Source of the DNA: Promicromonospora umidemergens
GTDB lineage: Bacteria; Actinomycetota; Actinomycetes; Actinomycetales; Cellulomonadaceae
Direction: 5' to 3'
Assembly (NCBI RefSeq): GCF_024171995.1
Contig: NZ_JAMTCT010000025.1
Location: 1-64,000, forward strand
DNA length: 64,000 bases
The position numbers and the translations under genes are program-made. The notes beneath the pieces are model-generated. The model was not told the DNA's origin and made no database searches. It was given only the letters and a program-made list of their open reading frames with translations. Shown one piece after another: positions 1-7,754 of this stretch (the stretch's first letter is position 1; each line of letters starts with the position of its first letter).

Positions 1-258
1 GCCGGCTACGTCGATATCCAGCTCGATCTACGCATGCCGGTCTACTTCGCCGATCCGCACTCGCCGTGGCAGCGCGGCTCGAACGAGAACACCAACCGGC
101 TGCTGCGGCACTGGTTCGCCAAGGGCACCGACCTGTCCGGGTGGAGTCCCGAGGACCTCAAGCGGGTCGCGACCATGCTCAACGCCAGACCACGCCCCAC
201 CCTCGACCTCAAGACCCCCGCCCAAGCACTCAAGAACCTCCTGACCCAAGCCGCCTAA
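1..258 (+). CDS. IS30-family transposase, C-terminal part (5' end outside window)
   Basis: The reading frame is open from base 1 and stops at a TAA. It encodes about 85 residues that match the end of the DDE catalytic core of IS30-type transposases: a segment FADPHSPWQRGSNENTNRLL, containing the third catalytic acid (the E of NEN), followed by an LNARPR-like segment. These enzymes cut and join the ends of their own element. Only the C-terminal quarter lies in the window, so intactness cannot be judged. The element sits just behind the 3' end of rsgA on the opposite strand. Identification of the family is by motif recognition and is fairly secure. Confidence 0.85.
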   Translation, partial: AGYVDIQLDLRMPVYFADPHSPWQRGSNENTNRLLRHWFAKGTDLSGWSPEDLKRVATMLNARPRPTLDLKTPAQALKNLLTQAA

Positions 259-284
259 GTTGCACTAACCGATTGACAACGGGC
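259..284 (+). repeat. Probable terminal inverted repeat of the IS30-like element
   Basis: Directly after the transposase stop lies GTTGCACTAACCGATTGACA and a few more bases. Its reverse complement resembles the end of IS30 as I remember it (CAAT-GGT-A--GCAAC pattern). IS30-type transposase genes usually end very near the element terminus, which fits. The partner repeat would be upstream of the window, so the pair cannot be aligned here. Confidence 0.45.
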
Positions 285-321
285 GTCCTGATGGACGCTC
301 AGGTTGCGGTTCGGCGCCACG

Positions 322-1461
322 TCAGGCGTCCGAGCCCGTACGCGACGAGAGCAGGCGGCGAAACGAGCTCAGTCGGGCGGCGCGGGCGGCCCGCTCGTCG
401 TCCGGGGAGCGTTCGATCCAGTCGTCGAGGGCGCAGTCCGGGGCGTCGGCGAGGTGCGTGCAGCCGCGCGGGCACTCCTGCGCCACCTCGTCCAGGTCCT
501 CGAACGCGTTCAGCAAGTGTGCCACCTCGACGTGTGCCAGGCCGAAGGAACGAACGCCCGGGGTGTCGATCACCCAGCCGTCGAACGCGTCGGAGGGCTC
601 GTCCTCCGCGACGGCGACGGGCAGCGGGAGCGCCACGGCGGACGTCGAGGTGTGCCGACCCCGGCCCGTGACGTCGTTGACCACACCGACGGCGCGCTTT
701 GCCTGCGGCACCAGGGCGTTGATCAGCGTCGACTTGCCCACGCCGGAGTGGCCCACCAGCACGGACACCAGACCGCGCAGCCGGCCGCGGACCTCCTCGA
801 CGGACTCGGGAGCCAGGACGAGGCCGCCGACAGCCTGGCCGGCATCGCCGCCCGCGCCACCGTCAGCCCGACCGGTCGGCGCCCGCCGCGTCACGACCAC
901 CTCGACCCCGAGCGGCTCGTAGAGCGCGCGCAGCTCGTCGGGGGAGGCCAGGTCCGCCTTCGTCAGGCAGAGCAGCACCGACATGCCTGCGTCATAGGCT
1001 GCCACGACGCAGCGGTCGATCATGCCGGTCCGGGGCTCGGGCTGGGCCAGCGCCGTGACGATGACCAGCTGGTCCGCGTTGGCGACGACTATCCGCTCGT
1101 ACGGGTCGGTGTCGTCGGCGGTGCGCCGCAGCGTCGAGGTGCGCTCCTGGATGCGCACGATGCGCGCGAGCGAGCCCTCCCCGCCCGAGACGTCGCCCAC
1201 GACGTCGACCTGGTCGCCCACGACCACGCGGGTGCGAGTGAGCTCGCGGGCCTTCATGGCGGTCACGATCCTCCCGTCGGACGTCCCAGTGGCGTCGTCG
1301 TCGGGGTCCTTGACCAGGAGCGTGTACCGGCCGCGGTCCACGCCGGTGACCAGGCCGGTCACAGCGTCGGAGTGCTCGGGACGCTGCTTGGTCCGGGGGC
1401 GGGAGCCGCGCTTCGACGGGCGGGAGCGGAAGTCCGACTCGTCGATGTCGCGCCGGCCCAT
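322..1461 (-). CDS. rsgA: Ribosome small-subunit-dependent GTPase A (RsgA/YjeQ)
   Basis: 379 residues. RsgA is a late 30S assembly factor whose GTPase is circularly permuted. The sequence shows the expected order: an N-terminal OB-fold with a basic leader, then the G4 motif TKADLASP, G1 GHSGVGKST and G3 DTPGVRSFG, and finally a zinc-binding tail with spaced Cys and His (CPRGCTHL...DCAL). It begins 27 bp after the aroA stop codon on the same strand, so the two are probably co-transcribed. This aroA-rsgA order near sigR is common in actinomycetes. A Gly/Ala-rich stretch lies between G4 and G1. No truncation is seen despite the adjacent IS element. Confidence 0.95.
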   Translation of the reverse strand: MGRRDIDESDFRSRPSKRGSRPRTKQRPEHSDAVTGLVTGVDRGRYTLLVKDPDDDATGTSDGRIVTAMKARELTRTRVVVGDQVDVVGDVSGGEGSLARIVRIQERTSTLRRTADDTDPYERIVVANADQLVIVTALAQPEPRTGMIDRCVVAAYDAGMSVLLCLTKADLASPDELRALYEPLGVEVVVTRRAPTGRADGGAGGDAGQAVGGLVLAPESVEEVRGRLRGLVSVLVGHSGVGKSTLINALVPQAKRAVGVVNDVTGRGRHTSTSAVALPLPVAVAEDEPSDAFDGWVIDTPGVRSFGLAHVEVAHLLNAFEDLDEVAQECPRGCTHLADAPDCALDDWIERSPDDERAARAARLSSFRRLLSSRTGSDA

Positions 1462-1488
1462 CAGGCACGCCCCATCAGGAGATGCCCA

Positions 1489-2817
1489 TCAGGCGACCGA
1501 GTCGAGCATGCTCAGCCACATGCCGGTGAAGTCGGGCAGCGTCTTGGCCGTGGTGCCGACGTCTTCCACCCGCACGCCCGGCACCCGCAGGCCGAGCAGC
1601 GCCGCGGACGTCGCCATGCGGTGGTCGGCATACGTGCGCACGACGTCGCCCCGCAGCGGGCGGGGGGTGATGACCAGGCCGTCGCGAGTCTCCTCCGCCT
1701 GCCCGCCGAGCCGCGTGATCTCACGGGCCAGCGCCGCGAGCCGGTCGGTCTCGTGGCCTCGCAGGTGAGCGATCCCGCGCAGCCTGGACGGCGAGTCCGC
1801 TAGCGCGGCCAGAGCGGCGAACGTGGGCGCGAGCTCGCCGCCCGCGTGCAGGTCGACGTCGATCCCGTGCAGCTCGCCAGCTCCCGTGACGGACAGGACC
1901 CCGTCGGTCAGGGTGTACGTGCCGCCCATCCGCTCCAGGAGGTCGGGCACCATGGCGCCGGGCTGCGTGGTCAGGGTCGGCCAGCCCGGGACGCGGACGG
2001 TGCCACCCGCCACCAGGGCGGAGGCGAGGAACGGCGCCGCGTTGGACAGGTCCGGCTCGACGCGGACGTCACGGGCGGCGATCGGCCCCGGGGAGACGTC
2101 CCACATGCCGTCGCGGGAGTCGTCGACCACGACGCCGACGTCGCGCAGCGTGGCGACCGTCATCTCGATGTGCGGCAGGCTCGGCAGCGTGGTGCCGATG
2201 TGCCGCAGGCTGAGGCCGCGCTCGAAGCGGGCCGCGGCGAGCAGGAGCCCGGAGACGAACTGCGAGGACTCGGAGGCGTCGACGTCCACGGCGCCGCCGG
2301 GCACGCTGCCCCGGCCTTCCACGGTGAACGGGAGGTGGGTCGGCAGGGCCGCGGAGTCTCCGGAGCCTGTCGCCGGATCGTGGACGGTGATCCCGAGGGA
2401 GCGCAGCGCCGCGAGGACGGGAAGCATCGGGCGGACACGGGCCGCGGGGTCCCCGTCGAACCGGACGGGTCCGTCGGCGAGCGCCGCGAACGGGGGCAGG
2501 AACCGCATCACCGTCCCGGCCAGGCCGGTGTCCACCTCGGTGTCGCCGGTGACGGGGCCCGGCGTGACGAGCAGCGTGCTGGGGTGGTCGCCCTCCTCGA
2601 TGCGGGCCCCCAGGCTGCGGAGCGCGCCGATCATGAGGTCGGCGTCCCGGCTGCGCAGGGCGCCGCGCAGGGTGCCGGGTCCCTCTGCGAGGGCGGCGAG
2701 CACCAGGAGCCGGTTGGTGAGCGACTTGCTGCCTGGTACCTCGACCGTCGCGTCCAGCGGAGCGCCGGCGAGCGGGGCTTCCCAGGTGGGGGCGGGCGCG
2801 GTGGTGGAGGAAGTCAT
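1489..2817 (-). CDS. aroA: 3-phosphoshikimate 1-carboxyvinyltransferase (EPSP synthase)
   Basis: 442 residues, normal for the family. The enzyme transfers enolpyruvyl from PEP to shikimate-3-phosphate, the sixth step of the shikimate pathway, in the cytosol. Visible signatures are [19 protein letters not shown] near residue 30 (shikimate-3-phosphate and PEP binding), [12 protein letters not shown] near 100 (PEP loop), and [13 protein letters not shown] in the C-terminal domain. The ATG has no convincing Shine-Dalgarno sequence but a -10-like GATAAT lies 8 nt before it, suggesting a leaderless transcript. It heads a probable aroA-rsgA unit. Confidence 0.96.
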   Translation of the reverse strand: MTSSTTAPAPTWEAPLAGAPLDATVEVPGSKSLTNRLLVLAALAEGPGTLRGALRSRDADLMIGALRSLGARIEEGDHPSTLLVTPGPVTGDTEVDTGLAGTVMRFLPPFAALADGPVRFDGDPAARVRPMLPVLAALRSLGITVHDPATGSGDSAALPTHLPFTVEGRGSVPGGAVDVDASESSQFVSGLLLAAARFERGLSLRHIGTTLPSLPHIEMTVATLRDVGVVVDDSRDGMWDVSPGPIAARDVRVEPDLSNAAPFLASALVAGGTVRVPGWPTLTTQPGAMVPDLLERMGGTYTLTDGVLSVTGAGELHGIDVDLHAGGELAPTFAALAALADSPSRLRGIAHLRGHETDRLAALAREITRLGGQAEETRDGLVITPRPLRGDVVRTYADHRMATSAALLGLRVPGVRVEDVGTTAKTLPDFTGMWLSMLDSVA

Positions 2818-2825
2818 GTGCCGAG

Positions 2826-2831
2826 ATTATC
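2826..2831 (-). promoter_or_regulatory. Candidate -10 element for a leaderless aroA mRNA
   Basis: On the minus strand GATAAT is followed by 8 nt and then the aroA ATG. With a transcription start 7-8 nt below a -10 box the mRNA would begin at or next to the start codon, which fits the absent Shine-Dalgarno. No clear -35 is visible. Confidence 0.45.
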
Positions 2832-2914
2832 GCGGACCGCGCCCGAGCAGCGGCTCTGTGTCAGACCCGTGGGTCACCGGGGTGACCTGGAGGCCTGGCA
2901 CCAAGTCCGGAGCG

Positions 2915-3388
2915 TCAGGCCTCGACGGCGGCGGCCTTCGCTTCCGCACGCGCCGCACGCGCCTGCTGGACGCGCCACGACATCCCGGGCCGGCCCTCGA
3001 GGTCCGCGCCCGCGATGAGTGCCGCGCCGACGGAAGCGAGGTTGCGCAGGAACCGCTCGGTGCGCGGGCCGCGCTCTTCCTTCGGTGCGGTGAAGGGCTG
3101 GTTCACCACGGCGAGGGGCAGCGTGAGCAGCGCCAGCACGATGGCGGACGCGCGGGGCGCCTTGCCGAGCGCGAGCAGCGTGCCTGCTGCGGCGGTCGCG
3201 ATGCCGTGCGCGCGGACGAGCGTGGTGACCTGCTTCTCGCTGAGCGGCTCCGCGCCCAGCGCCTGGGTGGCCAGGGCGGACCCGGTCTTGGCCGTGGCGA
3301 CGTGCTCGCCCGGCTTCCGGGCGGCCTGCACTCCGTCGTAGATGAACGATGAGGCCAGCAGGGGTCGCGCGATGTGTCGAAGCAGCAT
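2915..3388 (-). CDS. DoxX family membrane protein
   Basis: 157 residues from the chosen ATG, which has GGTGGAGG just upstream. The N-terminus [19 protein letters not shown] is typical of actinobacterial DoxX-like proteins. It is followed by three hydrophobic stretches (around residues 50-70, 78-98 and 120-140) and a charged Ala/Arg/Glu-rich tail. DoxX relatives are small four-helix membrane proteins; some act with thioredoxin-like or superoxide-handling partners. The proximity to sigR-rsrA makes a thiol or oxidative stress link conceivable, but nothing in the sequence proves it. The exact role is unknown. Confidence 0.8.
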   Translation of the reverse strand: MLLRHIARPLLASSFIYDGVQAARKPGEHVATAKTGSALATQALGAEPLSEKQVTTLVRAHGIATAAAGTLLALGKAPRASAIVLALLTLPLAVVNQPFTAPKEERGPRTERFLRNLASVGAALIAGADLEGRPGMSWRVQQARAARAEAKAAAVEA

Positions 3389-3494
3389 GCCTCCACCTTG
3401 GCAGATGCCGGCCACGAATGCAGCAGGATGGCGATACCGGTCGGCACGCGGCGGGCGGTACGGGCGGGCACGGGGGATGGTCCCCGCCACACCG

Positions 3495-3520
3495 GGAATT
3501 CGGCGCCGGGAGCACAGGTT
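3495..3520 (+). promoter_or_regulatory. SigR-type autoregulatory promoter (GGAAT-N18-GTT)
   Basis: GGGAAT (last five bases at 3495-3499), then an 18-nt spacer, then GTT at 3518-3520. This matches the known -35/-10 pattern of SigR/SigH thiol-stress promoters (GGGAAT-N18/19-GTT) exactly. It lies about 270 bp upstream of the chosen sigR start and within reach of in-frame upstream start codons, so sigR probably activates itself from here. Confidence 0.75.
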
Positions 3521-3790
3521 GAACCCGAGGTGGAGCGATGCCACGAGAAGGATCCGGTGAGGAACAGGGTGATCGACACGGTGACAGACATGGCGACCAG
3601 CACGGTGACCAGCGAGGCGACGGGCGCTACCGCCGGTCCGGCGGCGGGCAGGCAGGGCGCGCCCCTGATGTTCGGCGCGGTTCCGGCGCACCTGCTCGAC
3701 CCCGGCGCGGACGCGGTCCGGTCCACCGCGAAGTCCACGACGGACGCTCTGGCGGACACGGGTTGGCCGACGCGGCTAGGCTCAAGTGCG

Positions 3791-4573
3791 ATGACTGACA
3801 ATTCCCGCGAGCAGAAGCAGGACGCCGACGCGGTCGGCGCCGATGCCGGGGCGCGCCCCGACACCAACGCGAGCGAGGGTGTTGTCGGGACCACGGAAGC
3901 CACCGCGGCCGAGAGCACCACCGAGACCAGCACCGAAGCCAGCGGTCAGGACGGCGACGACGAGAGTACCGAGCGTTCTCCGCAGGAGGAGAGCTCCGCG
4001 GCCCGCGCCGCGCGGTTCGAGCGGGACGCGCTCCAGTTCCTCGACCAGCTGTACTCCGCCGCGCTGCGCATGACGCGCAACCCGGCGGACGCAGAGGACC
4101 TGGTGCAGGAGACGTTCGCCAAGGCGTTCGCGGCGTTCCACCAGTACCGGCCGGGTACGAACCTGAAGGCCTGGCTGTACCGCATCCTCACGAACACGTT
4201 CATCAACAGCTACCGCAAGAAGCAGCGCGAGCCGCAGCAGTCCCAGACCGAGGACGTCGAGGACTGGCAGATCGCGCGTGCGGCGTCGCACACGTCGCGC
4301 GGGTTGCGCTCGGCGGAGGTCGAGGCGTTGGACCGGCTTCCGGACAGCGATGTGAAGCGGGCGCTCGCCGAGCTCCCGGAGGACCGTCGGATGGTCGTGT
4401 ACTACGCCGACGTGGAGGGCTTCCCCTACAAGGAGATCGCAGAGATCATGGGAACTCCGATCGGGACCGTGATGTCCCGGCTGCACCGCGGACGCCGGCA
4501 GCTGCGTGAGCTCCTCGCCGATTATGCCGCTCAGCGAGGACTCGTCAGCCAGGCGCCCGGAGGTGCGCAGTGA
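3791..4573 (+). CDS. sigR: ECF RNA polymerase sigma factor, SigR/SigH type (thiol-oxidative stress)
   Basis: 260 residues from this ATG. The conserved core starts near residue 73 ([15 protein letters not shown]) and closely follows SigH of Mycobacterium and SigR of Streptomyces: region 2 with [15 protein letters not shown] and [13 protein letters not shown], and region 4 with [20 protein letters not shown] and [15 protein letters not shown]. SigR directs transcription of thioredoxin, mycothiol and protease genes under disulfide stress and is held by the anti-sigma RsrA, whose gene overlaps by 4 nt. The leader before region 2 is acidic and disordered. The frame stays open upstream, with in-frame ATG at 3590 and GTG at 3557 (the latter preceded by AAGGA), so a longer isoform is possible. 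The Shine-Dalgarno for 3791 is weak. Confidence 0.9.
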   Translation: MTDNSREQKQDADAVGADAGARPDTNASEGVVGTTEATAAESTTETSTEASGQDGDDESTERSPQEESSAARAARFERDALQFLDQLYSAALRMTRNPADAEDLVQETFAKAFAAFHQYRPGTNLKAWLYRILTNTFINSYRKKQREPQQSQTEDVEDWQIARAASHTSRGLRSAEVEALDRLPDSDVKRALAELPEDRRMVVYYADVEGFPYKEIAEIMGTPIGTVMSRLHRGRRQLRELLADYAAQRGLVSQAPGGAQ

Positions 4574-4845
4574 ACAACATCAAACCGATCCCGCACGACA
4601 CGGCGGGGGAGTCCGAGTGCGAGCACGCACTGAAGCACCTCTACGAGTACCTGGACTCCGAGATGACGCCGGAGGACGAGCAGCGGATGCGCGCACACGT
4701 CGCCCACTGCTCGCCGTGCCTGGCGGAGCTGAGCGTCGAGGACCTCGTGAAGCAGCTGGTGCGCCGGTCGTGCAGCGAGCGCGCGCCGGAGACGCTGCGG
4801 GTGCGTATCCACGAGCAGCTGACGGTGATGACCGTCGTCGAGTGA
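4570..4845 (+). CDS. rsrA: Anti-sigma factor RsrA (zinc-containing, redox sensing)
   Basis: 91 residues, starting at a GTG that overlaps the sigR stop (GTGA), which implies translational coupling. The ZAS signature is clear: a Cys near residue 17 (SECEHAL), then His and two Cys in HVAHCSPC (HX3CX2C). In this family these residues bind zinc, and disulfide formation on oxidation releases SigR. Length and gene order agree with RsrA of Streptomyces and RshA of mycobacteria. It acts in the cytosol, binding SigR directly. Confidence 0.93.
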   Translation: MNNIKPIPHDTAGESECEHALKHLYEYLDSEMTPEDEQRMRAHVAHCSPCLAELSVEDLVKQLVRRSCSERAPETLRVRIHEQLTVMTVVE

Positions 4846-4877
4846 CGGCGTCCGGCTGACGGCCGGCGGGCATGACG

Positions 4878-4916
4878 AAGGGCCGGGACCCAGACGATGT
4901 AGGGGTTCCGGCCCTT
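4878..4916. terminator. Hairpin terminator between rsrA and bL37
   Basis: AAGGGCCGG pairs with CCGGCCCTT, with an inner ACCC/GGGT step and a 10-nt loop. It lies between the convergent rsrA and bL37 genes and could stop transcription from both sides. Confidence 0.65.
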
Positions 4917-4966
4917 TCGCGTGCCCGGCTGGGCGGCTCACAGTCCTGACGGACGCTTGAGCCAGC

Positions 4967-5041
4967 TCAGCAGTTGGGGCGCTTGCCGTGGTTCGCTGCC
5001 TTGCCGGCACGGCTACGGCGCTTGCGACCGCGCTTGCTCAT
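4967..5041 (-). CDS. 50S ribosomal protein bL37 (24 residues)
   Basis: A 24-codon gene, easily missed because of its size. It begins MSKRGRKRRSRAGK and ends with ANHGKRPNC. The pattern of a K/R-rich first half followed by ANHGKRPN matches bL37, the tiny protein found in mycobacterial 50S structures. A strong Shine-Dalgarno (TAGGAG) sits 7 nt before the ATG, and the gene has its own terminator on the far side. The final Cys replaces the Ala I recall for Mycobacterium. It is expected to sit on 23S rRNA, as in mycobacteria. Confidence 0.88.
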   Translation of the reverse strand: MSKRGRKRRSRAGKAANHGKRPNC

Positions 5042-5133
5042 CTGTGTCTCCTACCAGGTGACGGACTGAATGGCTCCAATGATCCCACAGATCACCGGGT
5101 TGTCCGGTCGCAAAAGGGGTTGCCGGACCTGAG

Positions 5134-5176
5134 AACGCGATATATCGTGTCTCTCGCCAACGCGATATATCGTGTC
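5134..5176. promoter_or_regulatory. Twin palindromic operators before the DUF4097-PadR operon
   Basis: The 18-mer AACGCGATATATCGTGTC occurs exactly twice, at 5134-5151 and 5159-5176, 25 bp apart. Each copy centres on the palindrome CGATATATCG. A promoter (TTGCCG at 5120 and a TATCGT-like -10) overlaps the first copy. AT-rich palindromes of this kind are typical PadR targets, and a PadR gene lies in the operon, so autorepression is the likely function. Confidence 0.7.
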
Positions 5177-5218
5177 CGTCAGCGAGAGTTCGAGCCAGTC
5201 CGAGCACCGGAGGAACCC

Positions 5219-6082
5219 ATGAGCGCAGACAGCTGGACCGTCACCGGTCCACAGACCATCGAGCTCGATGGTGTGACCACCGTCGATGCGCACGTCGTCG
5301 ACGGCCGGCTCGACATCGTCGCCCACGACGAGCCAGTGGCTCGGGTGGAGGTGCACTCCGTCGAGGGCAGGTCCCTCGAGGTGCGCCTCGAGGGTGGGCA
5401 CCTGGTGATCGGGCACGAGAGCGGCCTGTCGGGCTGGGGCTCGTTCATGAAGCGGTTCGCTGACTTCGGCGGCAAGGCCCGCGCCGACATCCACGTCGCG
5501 GTGCCGGCCGGGACGACGGTGCGGCTCGGCACCGTCCGCGGCGAGGGCCTCCTCGCCGGCACGACGGCGGGTGCGTCGGCGTCCACCGTCTCCGGTTCTC
5601 TCCTGGTCTCCCGCACGGCAGGGGACCTCAGGCTGAACACCGTCTCCGGCGAGGTGACGGTCCGCGACCACGTGGGTGACGTCACCAGCAACACGGTGTC
5701 CGCCGACGTCGTGGTGAGCGCGTCGGCCGACGCCGTGACGTCGTCGTCGGTCTCGGGCGACGTGACGTTCGACCTGGTGAACCAGCCCAGGACCGTCCGG
5801 GTCAACACGGTGTCAGGGAACATGCTCCTGCGGGTGCCGGACGAGCGGGCCGTCGAGGTGTCGGTGCAGAGCGTCAGCGGGCGCGTGACGCTGGGCGGCC
5901 TGCAGTTCACCGGTGGCGGTGGCGCGAAGGTCACCGGCGGCGAGCGGTCGGCGCGGCAGAGCGTCATGCAGCTGCGGGTGACGGGCGTCTCGGGCGACGT
6001 CACCGTGATCGGCGGGCCGCAGGACGCGGCGGACGGCCCGGCCGACGCAGTGCCCGCGGACGCGGCGCCCGTGGAGCTGTAA
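5219..6082 (+). CDS. DUF4097 family beta-strand repeat protein (first copy)
   Basis: 287 residues from an ATG with GGAGG 6 nt upstream. The C-terminal two thirds consist of short repeats, each ending in a TVSG/SVSG-like turn (STVSG, NTVSG, SSVSG, NTVSG, QSVSG), as expected for the right-handed parallel beta-solenoid predicted for DUF4097. No signal peptide or membrane segment is visible, so it appears cytosolic. The N-terminus (SWTVTGPQTIELDG) resembles that of the second copy at 6864, so the two are paralogues. The gene overlaps the following padR by one base. The biochemical function of DUF4097 is not known to me. Confidence 0.85.
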   Translation: MSADSWTVTGPQTIELDGVTTVDAHVVDGRLDIVAHDEPVARVEVHSVEGRSLEVRLEGGHLVIGHESGLSGWGSFMKRFADFGGKARADIHVAVPAGTTVRLGTVRGEGLLAGTTAGASASTVSGSLLVSRTAGDLRLNTVSGEVTVRDHVGDVTSNTVSADVVVSASADAVTSSSVSGDVTFDLVNQPRTVRVNTVSGNMLLRVPDERAVEVSVQSVSGRVTLGGLQFTGGGGAKVTGGERSARQSVMQLRVTGVSGDVTVIGGPQDAADGPADAVPADAAPVEL

Positions 6083-6786
6083 TGCCACCTGTGTTCGCCC
6101 ACGGGGAGCTTCGCCTGTACCTGCTGGTGCTGCTCCTGGACGGCCCCCGGCACGGGTACGAGCTGATCACGGAGCTCACCCGGCGCTTCGGCGGCACCTA
6201 CCGCCCCAGCGCAGGAACCATCTACCCGCGCCTGGCACGGCTCGAGGAGGAAGGCCTGGTGCGCCGCTCGGTTCCCGGCGCGCAGGCTCCGTCCGAGCCC
6301 GCAGGCTCACCCGGCGCCGGCCGCAAGGCCACGTACGAGCTCACCCCGGCGGGCCGGGCCGAGCTCGACTCCCGCCTCGACGACGTCCGGCGCCTGGAGC
6401 GCAGCGTCGCCGAGACGGTGCGCAGCCTCGCGGACGAGGTGCGGGCGGACGTCCGCGACACGATGCGCGGCCTGCGGGCCGAGCTCGCCGCCGCGGCGCA
6501 GGAGGCCCGTTCCCGATCCCGGCCGCGGCCGGGACCGGACACCACGCCGGACCCGCGCCGCACGCAGTCCAACTCGCTGCGACACGACGGCGAGGCGATG
6601 CTTCAGCGGTTCCGCAACGACGTGCTGGCCGACCTGCGGGAGGCGGACGTCGCAGGTACGGTGTCGGCGCTGACCGTGGAGACGCTGCGTACCGTCCTCG
6701 ACTCGGCGCGTTCCGCGATCCGTGGGACGCTGCCGCACAGCACGAGTTCTCCGCCGAGCCGTGCAGAACGCACGAACCCCGAGTGA
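6082..6786 (+). CDS. PadR family transcriptional regulator
   Basis: 234 residues. The first ~85 residues are a PadR winged helix (LRLYLLVLLLDGPRHGYELI, then AGTIYPRLARLEEEGLV and TYELTPAGRAEL). The C-terminal part is charged and helical, suited to dimerisation, with a Pro/Arg-rich linker around residues 140-165. Translation is coupled to the first DUF4097 gene (TAATG overlap). PadR proteins usually repress their own operon; the twin CGATATATCG sites upstream of this operon are the obvious target. What signal it senses cannot be read from the sequence. Confidence 0.92.
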   Translation: MPPVFAHGELRLYLLVLLLDGPRHGYELITELTRRFGGTYRPSAGTIYPRLARLEEEGLVRRSVPGAQAPSEPAGSPGAGRKATYELTPAGRAELDSRLDDVRRLERSVAETVRSLADEVRADVRDTMRGLRAELAAAAQEARSRSRPRPGPDTTPDPRRTQSNSLRHDGEAMLQRFRNDVLADLREADVAGTVSALTVETLRTVLDSARSAIRGTLPHSTSSPPSRAERTNPE

Positions 6787-6863
6787 TGCGCACTCCCCAT
6801 GAGCGCACCCATGCACCCATCCACGAACGACCCCGCAACGTCCCCAACGAACGGAGCACAGCG

Positions 6864-7661
6864 ATGACCACCGAGTCCTGGAGCGTAGCCGCCCCGCAGA
6901 CCATCGAGGTAGGCGGCGCCTCGACCCTGATCGTCCGACTGACGAACGGCCGCGCTGAGATCGTGGCCGACCCGAACCGGACCTCCGGAGCCCTCGTCGA
7001 GGTGCTCGAGGTGTCGGCGCGGCCGCTACAGATCCTCGCCGAGCACGGCAACCTCCGGATCGCCTACGACTTCCCGGGCCTCGAGGGCTTCGTGGACCGT
7101 TTCCGCGGGCTCAAGGACCACGACAGCGCAGTGGTCCGGGTGACCGTCCCGGCCGCTTCGGTGGTCGACGTCGCCACGGTCGGTGCCGAGGCCGTGGTGA
7201 CCGGGTCGCAGGCGGGGGTCAACGTCAAGACAGCGGGCGGCGCCATCACCGTCACCGGGACCACCGGGTCCGTGACCACCAAGTCGGGCACGGGCGCCGT
7301 CACCGTCGCCGAGCACGCGGGCGACGTGGCGGTCTCGACCGTGTCGGGCGCGGTGTCGGTGGTGGGCGCGCTGGGCCGGGTGTCCGTCCAGACCGTCTCC
7401 GGCGCGGTGGACGTCACGGCCATCGGCACCACGCCGCTCGTCAACGCCAAGACGGTCTCGGGCCCTGCGGCGGTGCAGCTCGACGCCGGGTCCCCGGTCA
7501 ACCTCCGTGCGCGCAGCGTGACGGGCAAGGTGATGATCGACGGCGCGCAGGCGACCTCCAGCGCGCAGCGCACCGTCGTCGTCGACCACGCGGAGCCGGG
7601 AGCGGCCGCGTACATCTCGACCAACACGGTCTCGGGAACGGCGACGATCACCCGCGGCTGA
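6864..7661 (+). CDS. DUF4097 family beta-strand repeat protein (second copy)
   Basis: 265 residues, starting at an ATG preceded by ACGGAG at a good distance. An alternative ATG at 6783 overlaps the padR stop but lacks a Shine-Dalgarno. The repeat region again shows periodic TVSG turns (STVSGAVSVV, QTVSGAVDVT, KTVSGPAAV, NTVSGTATI). It is paralogous to the first copy: both begin with SW-V--PQTIE and share the early layout, but the middle has diverged. The stop codon is followed at once by a long inverted repeat that closes the operon. Confidence 0.85.
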   Translation: MTTESWSVAAPQTIEVGGASTLIVRLTNGRAEIVADPNRTSGALVEVLEVSARPLQILAEHGNLRIAYDFPGLEGFVDRFRGLKDHDSAVVRVTVPAASVVDVATVGAEAVVTGSQAGVNVKTAGGAITVTGTTGSVTTKSGTGAVTVAEHAGDVAVSTVSGAVSVVGALGRVSVQTVSGAVDVTAIGTTPLVNAKTVSGPAAVQLDAGSPVNLRARSVTGKVMIDGAQATSSAQRTVVVDHAEPGAAAYISTNTVSGTATITRG

Positions 7662-7663
7662 CT

Positions 7664-7741
7664 AGAACCGTGGTGAGGTAGAAGCGGGGCCGGAGCGCTG
7701 ATTGCGCTCCGGCCCCGCTTCTTCTACCTCGCCACCGTTCT
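7664..7741. terminator. Long inverted repeat between convergent genes
   Basis: A 35-nt left arm (7664-7698) pairs with a 38-nt right arm (7704-7741) around a 5-nt loop. The core GAAGCGGGGCCGGAGCGC pairs perfectly, with a 3-nt bulge and a few wobbles further out. There is no T-run. It separates the DUF4097 gene from the convergent SGNH-like gene and probably terminates both. Confidence 0.7.
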
Positions 7742-7754
7742 ACTTCACCAGGAC

